64,000 bases of DNA from Hemileia vastatrix (Eukaryota > Basidiomycota > Pucciniomycetes > Pucciniales > Zaghouaniaceae), in the NCBI GenBank assembly GCA_030280995.1, contig JASXTE010000002.1:20162683-20226682 (forward strand), given 5' to 3'. Each line of letters opens with the position of its first letter. Position 1 is the stretch's first letter. This document shows positions 45,556 to 57,231 of this stretch, in pieces. Below the pieces are notes generated by a model that did not search any database, had not been told where the DNA came from, and saw nothing but the letters and a program-made list of their open reading frames with translations. A program made the position numbers and the translations under genes.

Positions 45556-46815
45556 TTAAAATTGCGTTGAAAAATGTTGGAGTGTTATTGGAAGGATTTT
45601 CGCCCTTATACTAGTTGATTGAGAAATAGAAGTGTTGGATATAGTCGGAGGTGAATCAACTTGTTCATCTTCATACAGCTCTAACCATTGATCTTTGAGG
45701 TCAGCAAGTAGGTTATGAAGTATAGTGCAACACAGAATCCAGTTGATCACCGCCTCCATTTCAGATTTATTTCTAAGAGGACTTCTTAATTCCCTTAAAC
45801 TAGAAAAACGGCCTTTCAAGATTCCAATAGAATGTTCAATAAGGACTCTTGAATTTGCCAAATGATTGTTGAATTTGGCATTTTGACTGTCTTCTGAAGC
45901 TGCTCCCCGAAAAGCAGGAAGTACATACTTTCCATTCACATAAGCAGAATCTGCAAGAAGATACTGATTTTCATCAAAGAATTTTTCAGGTTCATTTGAA
46001 ATATGCATTCTTTGGAAGACGTAGGAGTCATGACATGAGCCAGGATAGCCAGCGAAGAATGATATAAATTTTTTGTTTACGTCACATATAATCTGAACAT
46101 TAATTGAATATCTATAAAGAAGATATATTTGTTTGTGTTAGTTTCAAGGAGGATGAAAGGAGTTAAAAATAATCTACCTCTTTTGACGGTCAAAGTAATT
46201 GTTTCCACCTTGAGCAGGTTTCTGGCTCAAAGGAATAGTAGTACCATCAACAAAACCAATACATCCTGGAAAGCCCTCTGCTTGCATAACCTGAGATGAT
46301 TCAAGTTGCTCTTCTTTTGTTGGCCAGGTGAGAAGTTGAGATTCCAAGGAGTTGATGGCAGTGATACATCGTTTGGTATAAGTGTTAACTGAACCATACC
46401 CTAAATCAAAGACATTTTCTAAACGTTTCAAAGCAGCTCCATTACCATTTGAACCCAAACGACATAGTGTGATGGCCAATTGAATTGAAGGATGTCGTTG
46501 TTCTTTTTGAGAATTATTGTGAAATATGGGATGATCCTGAATAAGCTCAAGCAATTTAAGGAAACATTCCTGAGAAGTCCTGAACAGCTGTCTAAAACTG
46601 GGTGTAGATAGGTTAAGAAGTGTTTGGATGGTGTACTTGGGGGTATGAAGTACTTGAGGCTTTCTGGGAAGAAGGTAACGTTTCCTGGCCATTTTTGATA
46701 AAACGACAAAATCTTCTTCTTGATCAGAATCAGAATCAGAGTCCAAGAGCAGTTCAAGCGCCATGAAAGTCATTGCTTTATGTAATTTATCACGATTTGA
46801 AAGTGAGGAAGGCAT
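45556..46815 (-). CDS. Harbinger-type DDE transposase (element 6), intact, 397 aa
   Basis: Exon 1 46815-46178, intron 46177-46112 (66 bp, GTAG...TATAG, with an ACTAAC branch-like motif), exon 2 46111-45556. The start MPSSLSNRDKLHK was chosen over in-frame upstream codons because every copy has an ATG here. An acidic N-terminus (DSDSDSDQEEDF) precedes a helix-turn-helix-like segment QLAITLCRLGSNGNGAALK. Catalytic residues are all present: D in GFVDGTTIPLSQKP, D in YLLADSAYVNGKY, E in SRVLIEHSIGILKGRF. The length fits Harbinger (DDE_4-type) transposases, about 350-450 aa. It cuts and pastes elements by their TIRs, normally with the Myb-like partner. This copy is likely functional and could act on family 1 elements 0, 1, 2 and itself. 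Confidence 0.9.
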
Positions 46816-47126
46816 GACTCTTATATGATATGATATGAAGATGTAAGTGATGTACAATGTTTTGAGTTATGAAGTGTTATTCTGCGGAGTGCTGCGTATG
46901 AATGGGATGATGCTGACAAATCAGTGAAATGGGACTTGATGGTGAAATCAGCACTTTTGGTTGAGAAAGTGCGGATTTGAGTGAAATAAGTGACTTATTT
47001 CATTTTGAAATCCACCAGTATTGGGGCTAGTGTGTTTTAGAAATCCGCACTTATTTAATTGCGGATTTGGTCAAATTTAAGTGCGGATTTGTAAGTGCGG
47101 ATTTGCCAGAACTGACACCCCCTAAT

Positions 47127-48374
47127 ATGGGGGGCGGACTTGCTAGCAAGTCCGCAACCTTGAACCCTAATTCATATCTTTTTGTGCCCACATTGAATTA
47201 GTGATGAAACCACCAAGAAAAAATATTGACATTCTGGTGAACTCAATATGAATATAACTTGAACATTTAATGAAGCATAGGAAATAATACTTTGAACAAA
47301 TCTTGAGATATAAAGAATGAGATTTTTTTATAGAAATTTTAATACAGTGCAGATCACACTCAAATTAATCTGAAAAATACATATTTAAAACTATTTAAGC
47401 AGTTTCTTTGCAATTTTAAAAAAAAGAACAGCAATGTATAGATCCGGCAAGATACCATGTGACATTATTATATAAGTTTCTTTGGCCAGAAATACATGGA
47501 GAAACTACAATTTGAAATATGTCAATTTGTTCATGAAAGGTTATTTTGTGCATTTATATTATTAATTGTATTATTTTCAAGAATTGAAAAAATTATATAC
47601 TTATTTTATGACTAGATAATATTGAATATTATAAATCATTAAAATATCTAAAGAAGGTGCAAAAATCTTAAAAATGTTTATTTCCCCTCTTCTTCAAAAT
47701 TTTCAAAATATTAAAATGTAGATTTTTATTATATTTAAGTAAATGAAGAGAATAAAAGTATAGGAGTTGTGGATTTTTAGGATTCAAGGAATTTCTGTGC
47801 CCACTCTTTGTAACATATTTTATATATTTTATATTTTTTGTATATTTGTATTACTATCTTCTTTTATTGTCTTTTTTTACTCCCTCTCAAGAATACCCAC
47901 TCTTTTCCCTTTGAAATATTTCTTTATCCTCACCTCATCCTTCTCCCCAACCTTTTCACTCCCTTTGTCATCATTTTCAACCCCTATCCACATTCTCCTC
48001 TCCCTCTCCACACCTCTCTACCCCTCTCCTCTCCTCTCCTTCCAGTTCGCTTACCTCCCCATTTCTCCCTAACACTTTATTTTTATATACAGAAATAGCG
48101 ACTGGGTTGAAAGGGAGGAAATTGGGGTTCAAGAATTGTGGAGGCGAGGTAAAGGGGAGGAATGGGGCTACAAGGGTTGGAAAGGCTGGAGAGAGGGGTG
48201 AGGAAGGATATATGGGGTAGCAAAAAGGTTGGGAAAGAGTTGGAAGGGAAGATTAAGGGTTCTGAGGCATTTTAAATGAAGAAAAGGGTCTGGGAGAGGT
48301 TGAGAGGGGTGAAATGGGGATCAAAAGAGGATGGCATACAATGGGGCTGGGAGGATAGCGAAAGGAATGGGGAG
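47127..48374. other. Rearranged interior of element 3, no gene
   Basis: It starts with the right-hand part of a GCTAGC-type TIR (GGGGGGCGGACTTGCTAGC, then AAGTCCGC), continues as AT-rich unassigned sequence, becomes pyrimidine-rich at 47870-48060, and from about 48100 is an inverted copy of element 6 sequence at 45140-45370. No open frame with a recognisable domain. Confidence 0.6.
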
Positions 48375-48972
48375 AGAAGACAAGCATGTGTTGATAGAAT
48401 TGAAAGGGATGGAGATTGGTGCAAACAGAGTGTGAAAATAGGAGGATGAACTCTGTTCTTCGGGCGAAGAACAGAGTTCACTTCCATAAAATATTAGCTG
48501 AAACATAGTTTTCAATTCTGTAAAAACAGTTGAGAAGACAAGCATGTCTTGATAGAATTGAAAGGGATGGAGATTGGTGCAAACAGAGTGTGAAAATAGG
48601 AGGATGAACTCTGTTCTTCGGGCGAAGAACAGAGTTAACTTCCATAAAATATTAGCTGAAACATAGTTTTCAATTCTGTAAAAACAGTTGAGAAGACAAG
48701 CATGTGTTGATAGAATTGAAAGGGATGGAGATTGGTGCAAACAGAGTGTGAAAATAGGAGGATGAACTCTGTTCTTCGGGCGAAGAACAGAGTTCACTTC
48801 CATAAAATATTAGCTGAAACATAGTTTTCAATTCTGTAAAAACAGTTGAGAAGACAAGCATGTGTGATAGAATTGAAAGGGATGGAGATTGGTGCAAACA
48901 GAGTGTGAAAATAGGAGGATGAACTCTGTTCTTCGGGCGAAGAACAGAGTTCACTTCCATAAAATATTAGCT
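48375..48972. repeat. Tandem 158-bp repeat, four units, each with a 32-bp palindrome
   Basis: Palindromes (GAACTCTGTTCTTCG arms around GG) start at 48448, 48606, 48764 and 48921. Units are almost identical: GAGAAGACAAGCATGTGTTG to TCTGTAAAAACAGTT. One inverted unit is in element 6 (45050-45215). Confidence 0.93.
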
Positions 48973-48974
48973 TG

Positions 48975-49238
48975 TGGGTAAAGAGAGGTGAAGGGGGGGG
49001 GTTTGAGGCGCCAAAAGAGAGGTGAAGGGGGGGGTTTGAGGGACATAAAGAGAGGGGAAGGGGGGAGTATTGAAGCACCTAAAAAGAGGGGAAAGGGGGT
49101 GATGAGGGACCTAAAGAGGGGGGAAAGGGGGGATTTGAGGCAGCTAAAAAGGGGGTAAAAAGGGGGTCAGAGACAGGTAAAGAGAGGGAAAAAGGGGGGC
49201 CTTGAGGATCATAAAGAGAGGTGAAGGAGAGAAAAAAA
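48975..49238 (+). repeat. Polypurine tandem units of ~35-40 bp
   Basis: About seven diverged units of the form AAAGAGAGGTGAAGGGGGG then TTTGAGG. The pyrimidine-strand equivalent lies downstream of the element 5 transposase (59890-60085). Confidence 0.8.
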
Positions 49239-49343
49239 AACAAAAAAATAAAAAGATAAAAAAGAGAAAAAAGCAAAACAAAAATTAGTTTACCCTAGAA
49301 CAAAAATAATAGAAGCACTTACAAAAAAAACAAAAAAACCAAA

Positions 49344-49374
<31 letters not shown>

Positions 49375-49706
49375 AATCATGATTAGCAAATAAAAAACCA
49401 TGAAAAAAGAAAAAAATGACCTACCTGGTGAGTTGAGTTGAGAAAATAAATGCAACCAAAATATTTGAGGGATGTTTGAGGAGAATAGGAAAAGGATATG
49501 AGTGATGAATGAAAAAAAAAATCACTGACAAAATATGCGATTTCATGTTGAGGAAGTGAAAGAAAACCAATGAGCAATCCAAAAAAAAGATATTCACCGT
49601 AAATTCAAAAAAAAAAATGAATATGCAACAAACCAAAATACAAAACCAAGTGATTAAAGTACACAAAGAGGACATTTGGAAAGTATGAAAACATAAAAAT
49701 TAAAAA

Positions 49707-50966
49707 TTAAAAGGGTGAAGAGAAATGTTGAAGAGTAATTGGCATTATAATGGGGCGTATGCCGGTTGATTGAATGATTTGTGAATCAAGGGAGGGGAGT
49801 GCCAGTGGTGGTTCAGGATCCTCTTCTTCATAAAGATCATTCCACTCATCCTTTAAATCAGCTAGAATATTGTGGAGTATTACGCAAGTCAAGATCCAAT
49901 GATTTGCAGTTTTGATCTCCAATTTTTTTTGAAATTGGATTCTGAGCTCCCGAAGACTAGAAAATCGTCCCTTTAAAATACCTATAGCATGTTCAATTCG
50001 TACTCTTGATTGTGCAAGGTGATAATTAAATTTAGTTTTGGGGTCATTTTCTGAAGTTGCACCACGGAAAGCAGGTATAATGTACTTTCCACTTGCATAT
50101 GCTGAGTCTGCAAGGAGGTACTGAGATTCGTCAAAGTATGATTCAGGGGATTGAGAAATCCTCATTCTTTGGAAGACGGAAGAGTCATGACATGATCCAG
50201 GGCAGCCACTGTGAAAAGCAATAAATTTTTTATTGACATCGCATACAAGTTGAACGGCAATAGAGTATCTAGAAAGAAGATAAAAAGTTAGATTGTGAAA
50301 GATGAGAACTTGGAGAAGATTTTGAAGAAACCTTTTTTTGTGATCAAAATAATGGTTGCCATCATGAGCAGGCTTTTGACTCAAAGGTATAGTTGTGCCA
50401 TCAACAAATCCTATACAGCCAGGGAAACCTTCAGATTGCATTACTTGAGAGGATTCAAGTCGCTGTTCTGGAGTTGGCCAAGCAAGAGTTTGAGACTTGA
50501 GGGAAAGGATAGCAATCATACAGCGCTTGGTGTATAATATCACGGTACCATATCCTATGTTAAAGAGATTATCCAAACGTCTTACGGCAGCACCATTTCC
50601 ATTTGAGCCAAAGCCACATAGAGCAACAGCAAGTTGGATGGCAGGATTACACTGTTTGTTATGAGAATTGTTATGGAAGATAGGATGATCGGAGATGAGT
50701 TGATAAAGTTTGAGGAAAGAATCAGGAGATGTTCTAAAAAGTTGTGTGAAGTTTAAATGAGGAATGTTGAGAATGGAGGCCAGATCATATCGGCGATCAT
50801 GATAAAGATTTGGCCCCCTGGTGATGATGTAACGCTTTTTGGAAAGAAAACACATATAAGCTAAAGCATCTTCCAAATCAGAGTCAGATTTATAGTAAAG
50901 AACTAAAAGAAAAGTGATAGCATTCATTGTTGAGTGAAGTAGCTTCCTAGTAGAGAGGTGTTTCAT
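49707..50966 (-). CDS. Harbinger-type DDE transposase (element 3), intact
   Basis: ATG at 50966 (MKHLSTRKLLHSTMNAITF); 419 codons unspliced. A 63-bp segment at 50331-50269 has GTTTCT donor, CTAAC branch motif and TTTCTAG acceptor and matches the intron position of the element 6 gene, so the real protein is probably 398 aa. The segment is a multiple of three without stops, so retention also gives a full frame. D in GFVDGTTIPLSQKPAHDG, D in LLADSAYASGKY and E in SRVRIEHAIGILKGRF are all present, as is QLAVALCGFGSNGNGAAVR. It shares about the same layout as the family 1 enzyme but is clearly diverged. Likely functional on family 2 TIRs. Confidence 0.9.
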   Translation of the reverse strand: MKHLSTRKLLHSTMNAITFLLVLYYKSDSDLEDALAYMCFLSKKRYIITRGPNLYHDRRYDLASILNIPHLNFTQLFRTSPDSFLKLYQLISDHPIFHNNSHNKQCNPAIQLAVALCGFGSNGNGAAVRRLDNLFNIGYGTVILYTKRCMIAILSLKSQTLAWPTPEQRLESSQVMQSEGFPGCIGFVDGTTIPLSQKPAHDGNHYFDHKKRFLQNLLQVLIFHNLTFYLLSRYSIAVQLVCDVNKKFIAFHSGCPGSCHDSSVFQRMRISQSPESYFDESQYLLADSAYASGKYIIPAFRGATSENDPKTKFNYHLAQSRVRIEHAIGILKGRFSSLRELRIQFQKKLEIKTANHWILTCVILHNILADLKDEWNDLYEEEDPEPPLALPSLDSQIIQSTGIRPIIMPITLQHFSSPF

Positions 50967-51348
50967 TGTTGCCGGTGGAAGGGTTAAGTGATGAGGGAAG
51001 TGGGAATTCACCGCCAAATGTGCAGTTGGGGTGTGTAGATAGAAAAAAACTTAAGTGTTCGCCACCAAAATTAAGTAGCATAGAGTAAGGAAATACTTAA
51101 GGATGGCATCAGCAATTATAAGTCATGTGAATTTCTTAAAAATCCATCATGGATGAGATGAGTTTGGGATCAGGAATTAGGAATGGAAATTGGGGTATAA
51201 GAGGCGGGATAATGCATTATCATGGATTTCTTATCCACTAGCCCCAGGGCTAGTGGATAAGAATCTTCTGCAATTAATAATGTCTGATCCCGGGAAAAAA
51301 AATTCCTGATCCCTAATTGCGGATCCCTGAACATTGATACCCCCTATT

Positions 51349-51500
51349 CTTTATAGATCAACTTTAATAATTGGAAATTCCTATCTGTGGAATTTTTGTT
51401 TCTCTGATACTCATGTATATAGAATATTGGTTCCACAGTTCCTCTCCTTTTTGTCTATATAAGGCCTCTCAATTTAGCTGTTTTCTTTCATTCCATTATT
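51349..51500 (+). mobile_element. Gypsy-A-type LTR, segment 2 of 3
   Basis: Contains the LTR TATA region (TATATAAGG at 51456-51464) and the following CTCTCAATTTAGCTGTTTTC, matching 10020-10080 inverted. ATT at 51346-51348 and 51498-51500 are target copies of elements 3 and 4. Confidence 0.8.
51456..51464 (+). promoter_or_regulatory. TATA box of the split LTR
   Basis: TATATAAGG in the position of the CCTATAAAAGGCC box of the Gypsy-A 5' LTR. The promoter now lies between two DNA transposons. Confidence 0.55.
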
Positions 51501-51880
51501 AGGGGGTATCAATGTTCAGGGATCCGCAATTAGGGATCAGGAATTTTTTTTCCCGGGATCAGACATTATTAATTGCAGAAGATTCTTATCCACTAGCCCC
51601 AGGGCTAGTGGATAAGAAATCCACGATAATGCATTATCCCGCCTCTTATACCCCAATTTCCATTCCTAATTCCTGATCCCAAACTCATCTCATCCATGAT
51701 GGATTTTCAAGAAAGTCACATGACTCATTATTGCTGATGTCATCCTTAAGTCTTTCCTCACTCTATGCTACTTAATTTTGGTGGCAAACACTTAAGTTTT
51801 TTTTCTATCTACACACCCCAACTGCACATTTGGCAGTGAATTCCCACTTCCCTCATCACTTAACCCTTCCACCGGCAACA

Positions 51881-53140
51881 ATGAAAAACCTCTCTGCTAG
51901 GAAGCTACTTCACTCAACAATGAATGCTATTACTTTTCTTTTAGTTCTTTACTATAAATCTGACTCTGATTTGGAAGATGCTTTAGCTTATATGTGTTTT
52001 CTTTCCAAAAAGCGTTACATCATCACCAAGGGGCCAAATCTTTATCATGATCCCCGATATGATCTGGCCTCCATTCTCAACATTCCTCATTTAAACTTCA
52101 CACAAATTTTTAGAACTTCTCCCGATTCTTTCTTCAAACTTTATCAACTCATCTCCGATCATCCTATCTTCCATAACAATTCTCATAACAAACAGCGTAA
52201 TCCTGCCATCCAACTTGCTGTTGCTCTATGTTGCTTAGGCTCAAATGGAAATGGTGCTGCCGTAAGACGTTTGGATAATCTCTTTAACATAGGATATGGT
52301 ACCGTAATATTATACACCAAGCGCTGTATGATTGCTATCCTTTTCCTCAAGTCTCAAACTCTTGCTTGGCCAACTCCAGAACAGCGACTTGAATCCTCTC
52401 AAGTAATGCAAGCTGAAGGTTTCCCTGGCTGTATAGGTTTTGTTGATGGCACAACCATCCCTTTGAGTCAAAAGCCTGCTCATGATGGCAACCATTATTT
52501 TGATCGCAAAAAAAGTTTTCTTCAAAATCTCCTCCAAGTTCTCATCTTTCACAATCTAACTTTTTATCTTCTTTCTAGATACTATATTGCTGTTCAACTT
52601 GTATGCGATTTCAATAAAAAATTTATTGATTTTCATAGTGGCTGCCCTGGCTCATGTCATGACTCTTCCGTCTTCCAAAGAATGAGGATTTCTCAATCCC
52701 CTGACTCATACTTTGACAAATCTCAGTACCTCCTTGCAGACTCAGCATATGCAAGTGGAAAGTACATTATACCTGCTTTCTGTGGTGCAAATTCAGAAAA
52801 TGACCCCAAAACTAAATTTAATTATCACCTTGCACAATCAAGAGTATGAATTGAACATGCTATAGGTATTTTAAAGGGACGATTTTCTAGTCTTCGGGAG
52901 CTCAGAATCCAATTTCAAAAAAAATTGGAGATCAAAACTGCAAATCATTGGATCTTGACTTGCGTAATACTCCACAATATTCTAGCTGATTTAAAGGATG
53001 AGTGGAATGATCTTTATGAAGAAGAGGATCCTGAACCACCACTGGTACTCCCCTCCCTTGATTTGCAAATCATTCAATCAACCGGCATACGCCCCATTAT
53101 AATGCCAATTACTCTCCAACATTTCTCTTCACCCTTTTAA
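51881..53140 (+). pseudogene. Harbinger-type transposase (element 4)
   Basis: ATG 51881 (MKNLSARKLLHSTMNAITF). One in-frame TGA at 52847-52849 replaces CGA two residues before the catalytic Glu (SRV-stop-IEHAIGIL). The reading frame is otherwise open to 53140. The intron donor seen in elements 3 and 5 (AAAAGGTTTC) reads AAAAGTTTTC here, so splicing should also fail. Both Asp motifs (GFVDGTTI, LLADSAY) are kept. Confidence 0.9.
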
Positions 53141-53979
53141 TTTTTAATTTTTATGTTTTCATACTTTCCAAATGTCCTCTTTGTGTACTTTAATCACTTG
53201 GTTTTGTATTTTGGTTTGTTGCATATTCATTTTTTTTTTTGAATTTACGGTGAATATCTTTTTTTTGGATGGCTCATTTGTTTTCTTTCACCAGCTCAAC
53301 ATGAAATCACATATTTTCTGAAATTGCATATTTTGTCAGTGATTTTTTTTTTCATTCATCCCTCATATCCTTTTCCTATTCTCCTCCAACATCCCTCAAA
53401 CAATTTGGTTTTATTCATTTTGTCATATCATCTCTCCAGGTAAGTCATTTTATTCTTTTTTTTTGATTTTTTGATTACTAATTATAATTTTTTTTTGTTT
53501 TTTTCTGTTTATTTTATTTTTTTTATCTAAATTTTTTTTGTAAGTGGTTATTTTGGATTTCAATGGTATAATTAACCTTTTTTTTCTCTCCCTCTTTACT
53601 TTCTTTTTTAGCTCCATCACCCTACTCTTCATCCCTCCTTGGCATTGTCATTATCCCCCCTTTCCCTTATTTCACTTTTTTTTGGCTCCATTTCATTGAA
53701 ACACATACATTGCACATTCTTTATGCATTTCACTTACTCCATATTCAATTTCCCCACAATTCCAACATCAATCTTTCTCACTCTATTTTTCCTACTTTTC
53801 AATCAAGGTAAGTTTCATCTCCTTTTTTTCATGCCTATATGATATCTCATTCCTTTTATGAAAACTTCATACTTAAATATATGTATGACTCTTATCTGGA
53901 TAACAGTGAACTTATAAAACTCCTTTTGATCTCATCTTCATTACCACTTTTCAAGTTTTTGTAAAATTTTGAAAATCAG

Positions 53980-54305
53980 ACTCGGAATTAGGGTTATGTT
54001 TATTCAAATCTACTGCTCTTTTTACTGAAGATTCTCCTGAAGGCTACCTTTCATTTCCTGCAAACAGATTTGAATTTGATTCAGTGGTTGCTGAGATATT
54101 GACTGTTAAAGTTGAGCCTTTTTTTCCCAATTTAAATTTTTATTTCATTTTTTTATGTAACAAATTAGGGTTAGGTTTATTTAAATCACATATCCTTTAA
54201 CTGAAGATTCTACTAAAGCATATCTTTCATTTTCCACAAACAGGTTTGAATTAGGTTCAGTGGTTGCTGAGATTTTGACCTTTGAAGTTGAGCCTTTTTT
54301 CCAAA
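53980..54305 (+). repeat. Two ~180-bp TTAGGGTTA units (element 4)
   Basis: The same two units as in element 2, at about 53988 and 54166, with few differences. They precede the dioxygenase exon. Confidence 0.7.
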
Positions 54306-54403
54306 TTTCACTTGTCTTATTTCACATTTTTATATTGCATATTTAGAGGATAAGGATTCTGAAACTCTTATATGATTATTATCTAGGCATTTCAATTATA
54401 TAG

Positions 54404-55033
54404 GCATATATTCGTTGGTCAAGAATATCACTAAAGCTCAAAAAGATGAGGATTTTCGCTTATGGGACACTCTACCTTCCTTTGACTCTTTTCTTGCTTT
54501 TTGACTCAACAAGCTCTGTAATAAAGCATTTGAAGAAAATCATGAACTTGCAACCAAAGTTGGAATACCGAATCGGTGTGACTCCGAATGGGAAGATATC
54601 AGCCACGAAATTCTTTTATTTTCTAATGTTATTATCACTCATTCTGGATTCCACAATAGGATTCATATCGATAGGAATGATGCCAATTTTCTTACTTTTG
54701 GAATATTCTCATATATCAATCCGATAACTGGCCACCCAATACCATCTCCAGCTAAAATCAAAGGACATGGTTTATATTTTCCAGACCACCGGTGCATCAT
54801 TGATTTTGGTTTGGGAAATGGTATCATTGAAACTATTTGGAATTCTTCTAAGGATAATCATCAAATGACCAAAGCTCCTCCTGGTTTTCGAATCCTGTCA
54901 AGATTTCACTCATTTCGGTTTTTCTTTTCAAATAAGTCAAAAGTTGATTCAAAGAATCAACAAAATAAAGAAAGAAGGTAAAGTTAATCAATTTAAAAAA
55001 ACTTTATCTAGATCAAAAAAGTATGGGGATTAG
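54404..55033 (+). pseudogene. TET/JBP-like 2OG-Fe(II) dioxygenase, 3' exon (element 4)
   Basis: Starts after TATATAG with GIYSLVKNITKAQKDEDF. TGA at 54502-54504 replaces CGA of elements 1 and 2. The HxD motif is HID (His 54664, Asp 54670) in HNRIHIDRNDANF. KIKGHGLYFPDHRC is intact, with GGA where elements 1 and 2 have TGA. A one-base insertion near 54886 shifts the frame just after the distal His (DNHQMT), spoiling the FGCSFQ motif. The 5' exon is missing, as in elements 1 and 2. Confidence 0.65.
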
Positions 55034-55126
55034 AGTTGTCATCAAAAATTTTATATATTTTCATAACTTTTTAATAAATATTTTTTATAAATCAATTTCC
55101 TCAACTAAAGTAATGGGCCAACAACA

Positions 55127-55330
55127 TTGTGTTGTATAACAGGTAATCATGATAACATTTATTTGTTTCATGGGGTTCCTCTTGCCTATACCTGTGGAAA
55201 GTCCCAAACTTTTGTTTCTCAACTTGGTCTGCATTTTGGCTTGAGGAATTGTCATTACTTTAAACTAGGGAAATTGATATATATTAAATATTTATTTAAT
55301 AATTTATGTAATTATATTAAATTTAGATGA
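55127..55330 (+). other. Conserved downstream block (element 4)
   Basis: Open for 67 codons with GNHDNIYLFHGVPLAYTCGK; differs from the element 2 copy at several residues but keeps the frame. Confidence 0.35.
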
Positions 55331-55745
55331 CTTCCACCCCTTACTTCAATAAAATGCAGGGGGGGGGGTATTGCCAAATTTTCAAATCTGACATGTGAAA
55401 TTGATGACTTAGAAAAATTTTGGTGATACCCACCCCTTGCTTCAATAAAATGCAGGGGAGAGTATTGCCAATTTTTTTAAACAGATATAGAATTTTTTTG
55501 ACTTGTAAATATTTTTGTGATACCCGTCCCTTACTTCAATAAAATCCATGGGGGGTTTTGCCAAAATTTCTTATAAGACTTGTGAAATTCTTGACATGTA
55601 AGAATTTTTGGGATACCAGTAAAATGCAGGGGGTAGTAAAGCCAAATTTTCATATAAAACTTTAAAGATTCATGACATGAAAGAATTTTTGTGATACCCA
55701 CTCCTTACTTCAAAAAAATCCAGGGGTGGGGGATTGTCAAATTTT
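55330..55745. terminator. Five AATAAA-bearing repeats between convergent genes (element 4)
   Basis: Units of about 88-98 bp share CCTTACTTCAATAAAATGCAGG, GCCAAATTTTC and GACTTGTGAAATT. They lie between the TET-like gene (+) and the Myb-like gene (-), so they probably serve as 3' end region for one or both. The plus-strand AATAAA fits a polyadenylation signal. Confidence 0.6.
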
Positions 55746-55883
55746 CAAAGGAGACTTGAAAATTTTATTTAAAAAAAGAATATTTAACATTAAAATATGA
55801 TATTTCAAGAAATACAGAAAAAAATTGTAAAATTTATGTACAAATAAATATGAACACATGAAGTGTGAAAGAAATAAAAGAAA

Positions 55884-57231
55884 CTAGTCAACAAAAAATT
55901 TCATTAATTGTTCTATTTCTTCAACAGATTTTTTTGCTTTAATGCATTTGATCAAGAAATCTTTCTTTTTAGAACTTTCTTGAAGATCATGCTTATACTT
56001 CATCTTTTCCATTAAGTTTTGATGCTCGAGTGTTTTTTCCTCTTTTTTGGATTTTTCAATACTAAGAGTTAACTCGAACTTCTTCTCCTCCAAATCTTGG
56101 ACCCGATCATCCTTCTGTAAGGAGAGCACGTACTTCCTCTCTTCCAAATCTTGTACTCTGTCATCCCTCCTTAAAGAGAGCTCGTATTTCTTCTTTTCAA
56201 AGCTTAGAGTCTCTTTAGAAATTTCCACTTGTTCTAGAGTGAGAATAAAAATTAACATAAAGTAGAAGAAAAGCAGAGTAAAGTAATAAGAGGTATGGAA
56301 TCACTTACCAGCATCACATTTCTCTAAAAATTATTCCATAGACGAAAAAGGGGTTTGTGATGAAGTATCACTTTTTCATCTTCTTTGGGAGTGGAAATTT
56401 AGACTACTTGAAGCCCTTCGCTTTTTGTTCAACATAGCATTTTCCTCCTCATCATTGTCACTAGCTTCAGACTCAGTTGATTGTGGGTCCTGGGCTTGTT
56501 TGTCAGCCTTTTAAGAAATAAGAAAATCCAAGTAAATAAAAAAAAGTATTGATAAGATAAAAGAAAAAAAAACAGACTTGAGTTAGATTGGGTTGGGTTA
56601 AATTGCCAATAGGATCTATAGCAAAGCTATCTAGATTCGTAGAATTTAGAAGAGGGGAGGCTTGAGTGGAGGAAGAGGATGGGAAAAGATTTGCTTCGAC
56701 ATCATGTTTGGAGATAGGATCTTCACCATCCAACATGTTTACAGGATTAACATCGGCTCACTCTCCAAAAATTGCATCCATCTCTTTAAATTAAGGACAT
56801 AAAGTTTCAAGTTTATTGTCTATGGATTTTATGCCCTTAGTTATATTGTTGTCGGTAACCCCAAAACCAGTGGAAGATGAAAGAGCCTTTGCCTTCTTGT
56901 ATTTTGCTCGGTAATGCTTGAATCGTTCAGACATCTGTTTAGGCAAAAGATCAATCCTTCCCTTGGTCTTATTCTGTAATTCATTTGCCATTATAAGATA
57001 GCCATTAACTTTTGATGCGGGGGGCCGTCCTACTTTAGTGGCATACTCAGTACCAAAACAAGAATCATAGTTAGATTTGGTTTTCAGCCAGTTGATAAGA
57101 ATGAGATGTTCATCTTTTTTTAATTGAACGGTCTTTGATTTCTCGGCTGAGCGGGGGAAAGAGGAAGTAGTTGGAATTGAAGAACAACTGGGTGATGGCT
57201 GCCTTTGAGAAGATCTAGGATGACAAGGCAT
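55884..57231 (-). pseudogene. Myb/SANT-like DNA-binding protein (element 4)
   Basis: Exons 57231-56578, 56507-56309 and 56233-55884, with the same intron positions and exon 1 and 2 lengths as element 3. The DNA-binding domain is intact (HLILINWLKTKSNYDSCFG, KQMSERFKHYRAKYKKAKAL). Stops: TAA at 56791-56793 (TAC in element 3) and TGA at 56758-56760 (CGA in element 3). Exon 3 is 54 bp shorter because it has three rather than four 18-residue coiled-coil repeats. Confidence 0.85.

Larger units (their letters stand above)
44567..47123 (-). mobile_element. Element 6: Harbinger-type, family 1, inserted in element 3
   Basis: 2557 bp with ends GGGGGTGTCAGTTCTGGC and inverted CCAGAACTGACACCCCCT; AAT on both sides (44564-44566, 47124-47126). 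It contains a remnant Myb-like start (+), one copy of the 158-bp palindrome unit, and an intact transposase (-). The target was a GCTAGC-type element: CACCACGCAAT on the left and ATGGGGGGCGGACTTGCTAG on the right rejoin to its TIR. Confidence 0.9.
42406..51345 (-). mobile_element. Element 3: Harbinger-type element, family 2, with nested inserts
   Basis: Left end AGGGGGTATCAATGTTGACC, right end inverted AGGGGGTATCAATGTTCAGG; ATT on both sides (42403-42405, 51346-51348). Order on the plus strand: Myb-like gene (+), AATAAA repeats, a GCTAGC-type element split by element 6, unassigned sequence, 158-bp repeats, polypurine units, intact transposase (-). The TET-like gene is absent, apparently replaced during the rearrangement at 47127-48975. 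Confidence 0.9.

Noticed and set aside
48375..48972. CRISPR-like array
   Set aside because: Units are adjacent, 158 bp and nearly identical throughout, with no variable spacers; the setting is eukaryotic.
48321..49078. Overlapping frames starting MEVNSVLRPKNRVH
   Set aside because: Products of the tandem 158-bp palindrome repeat, recurring with the same period.
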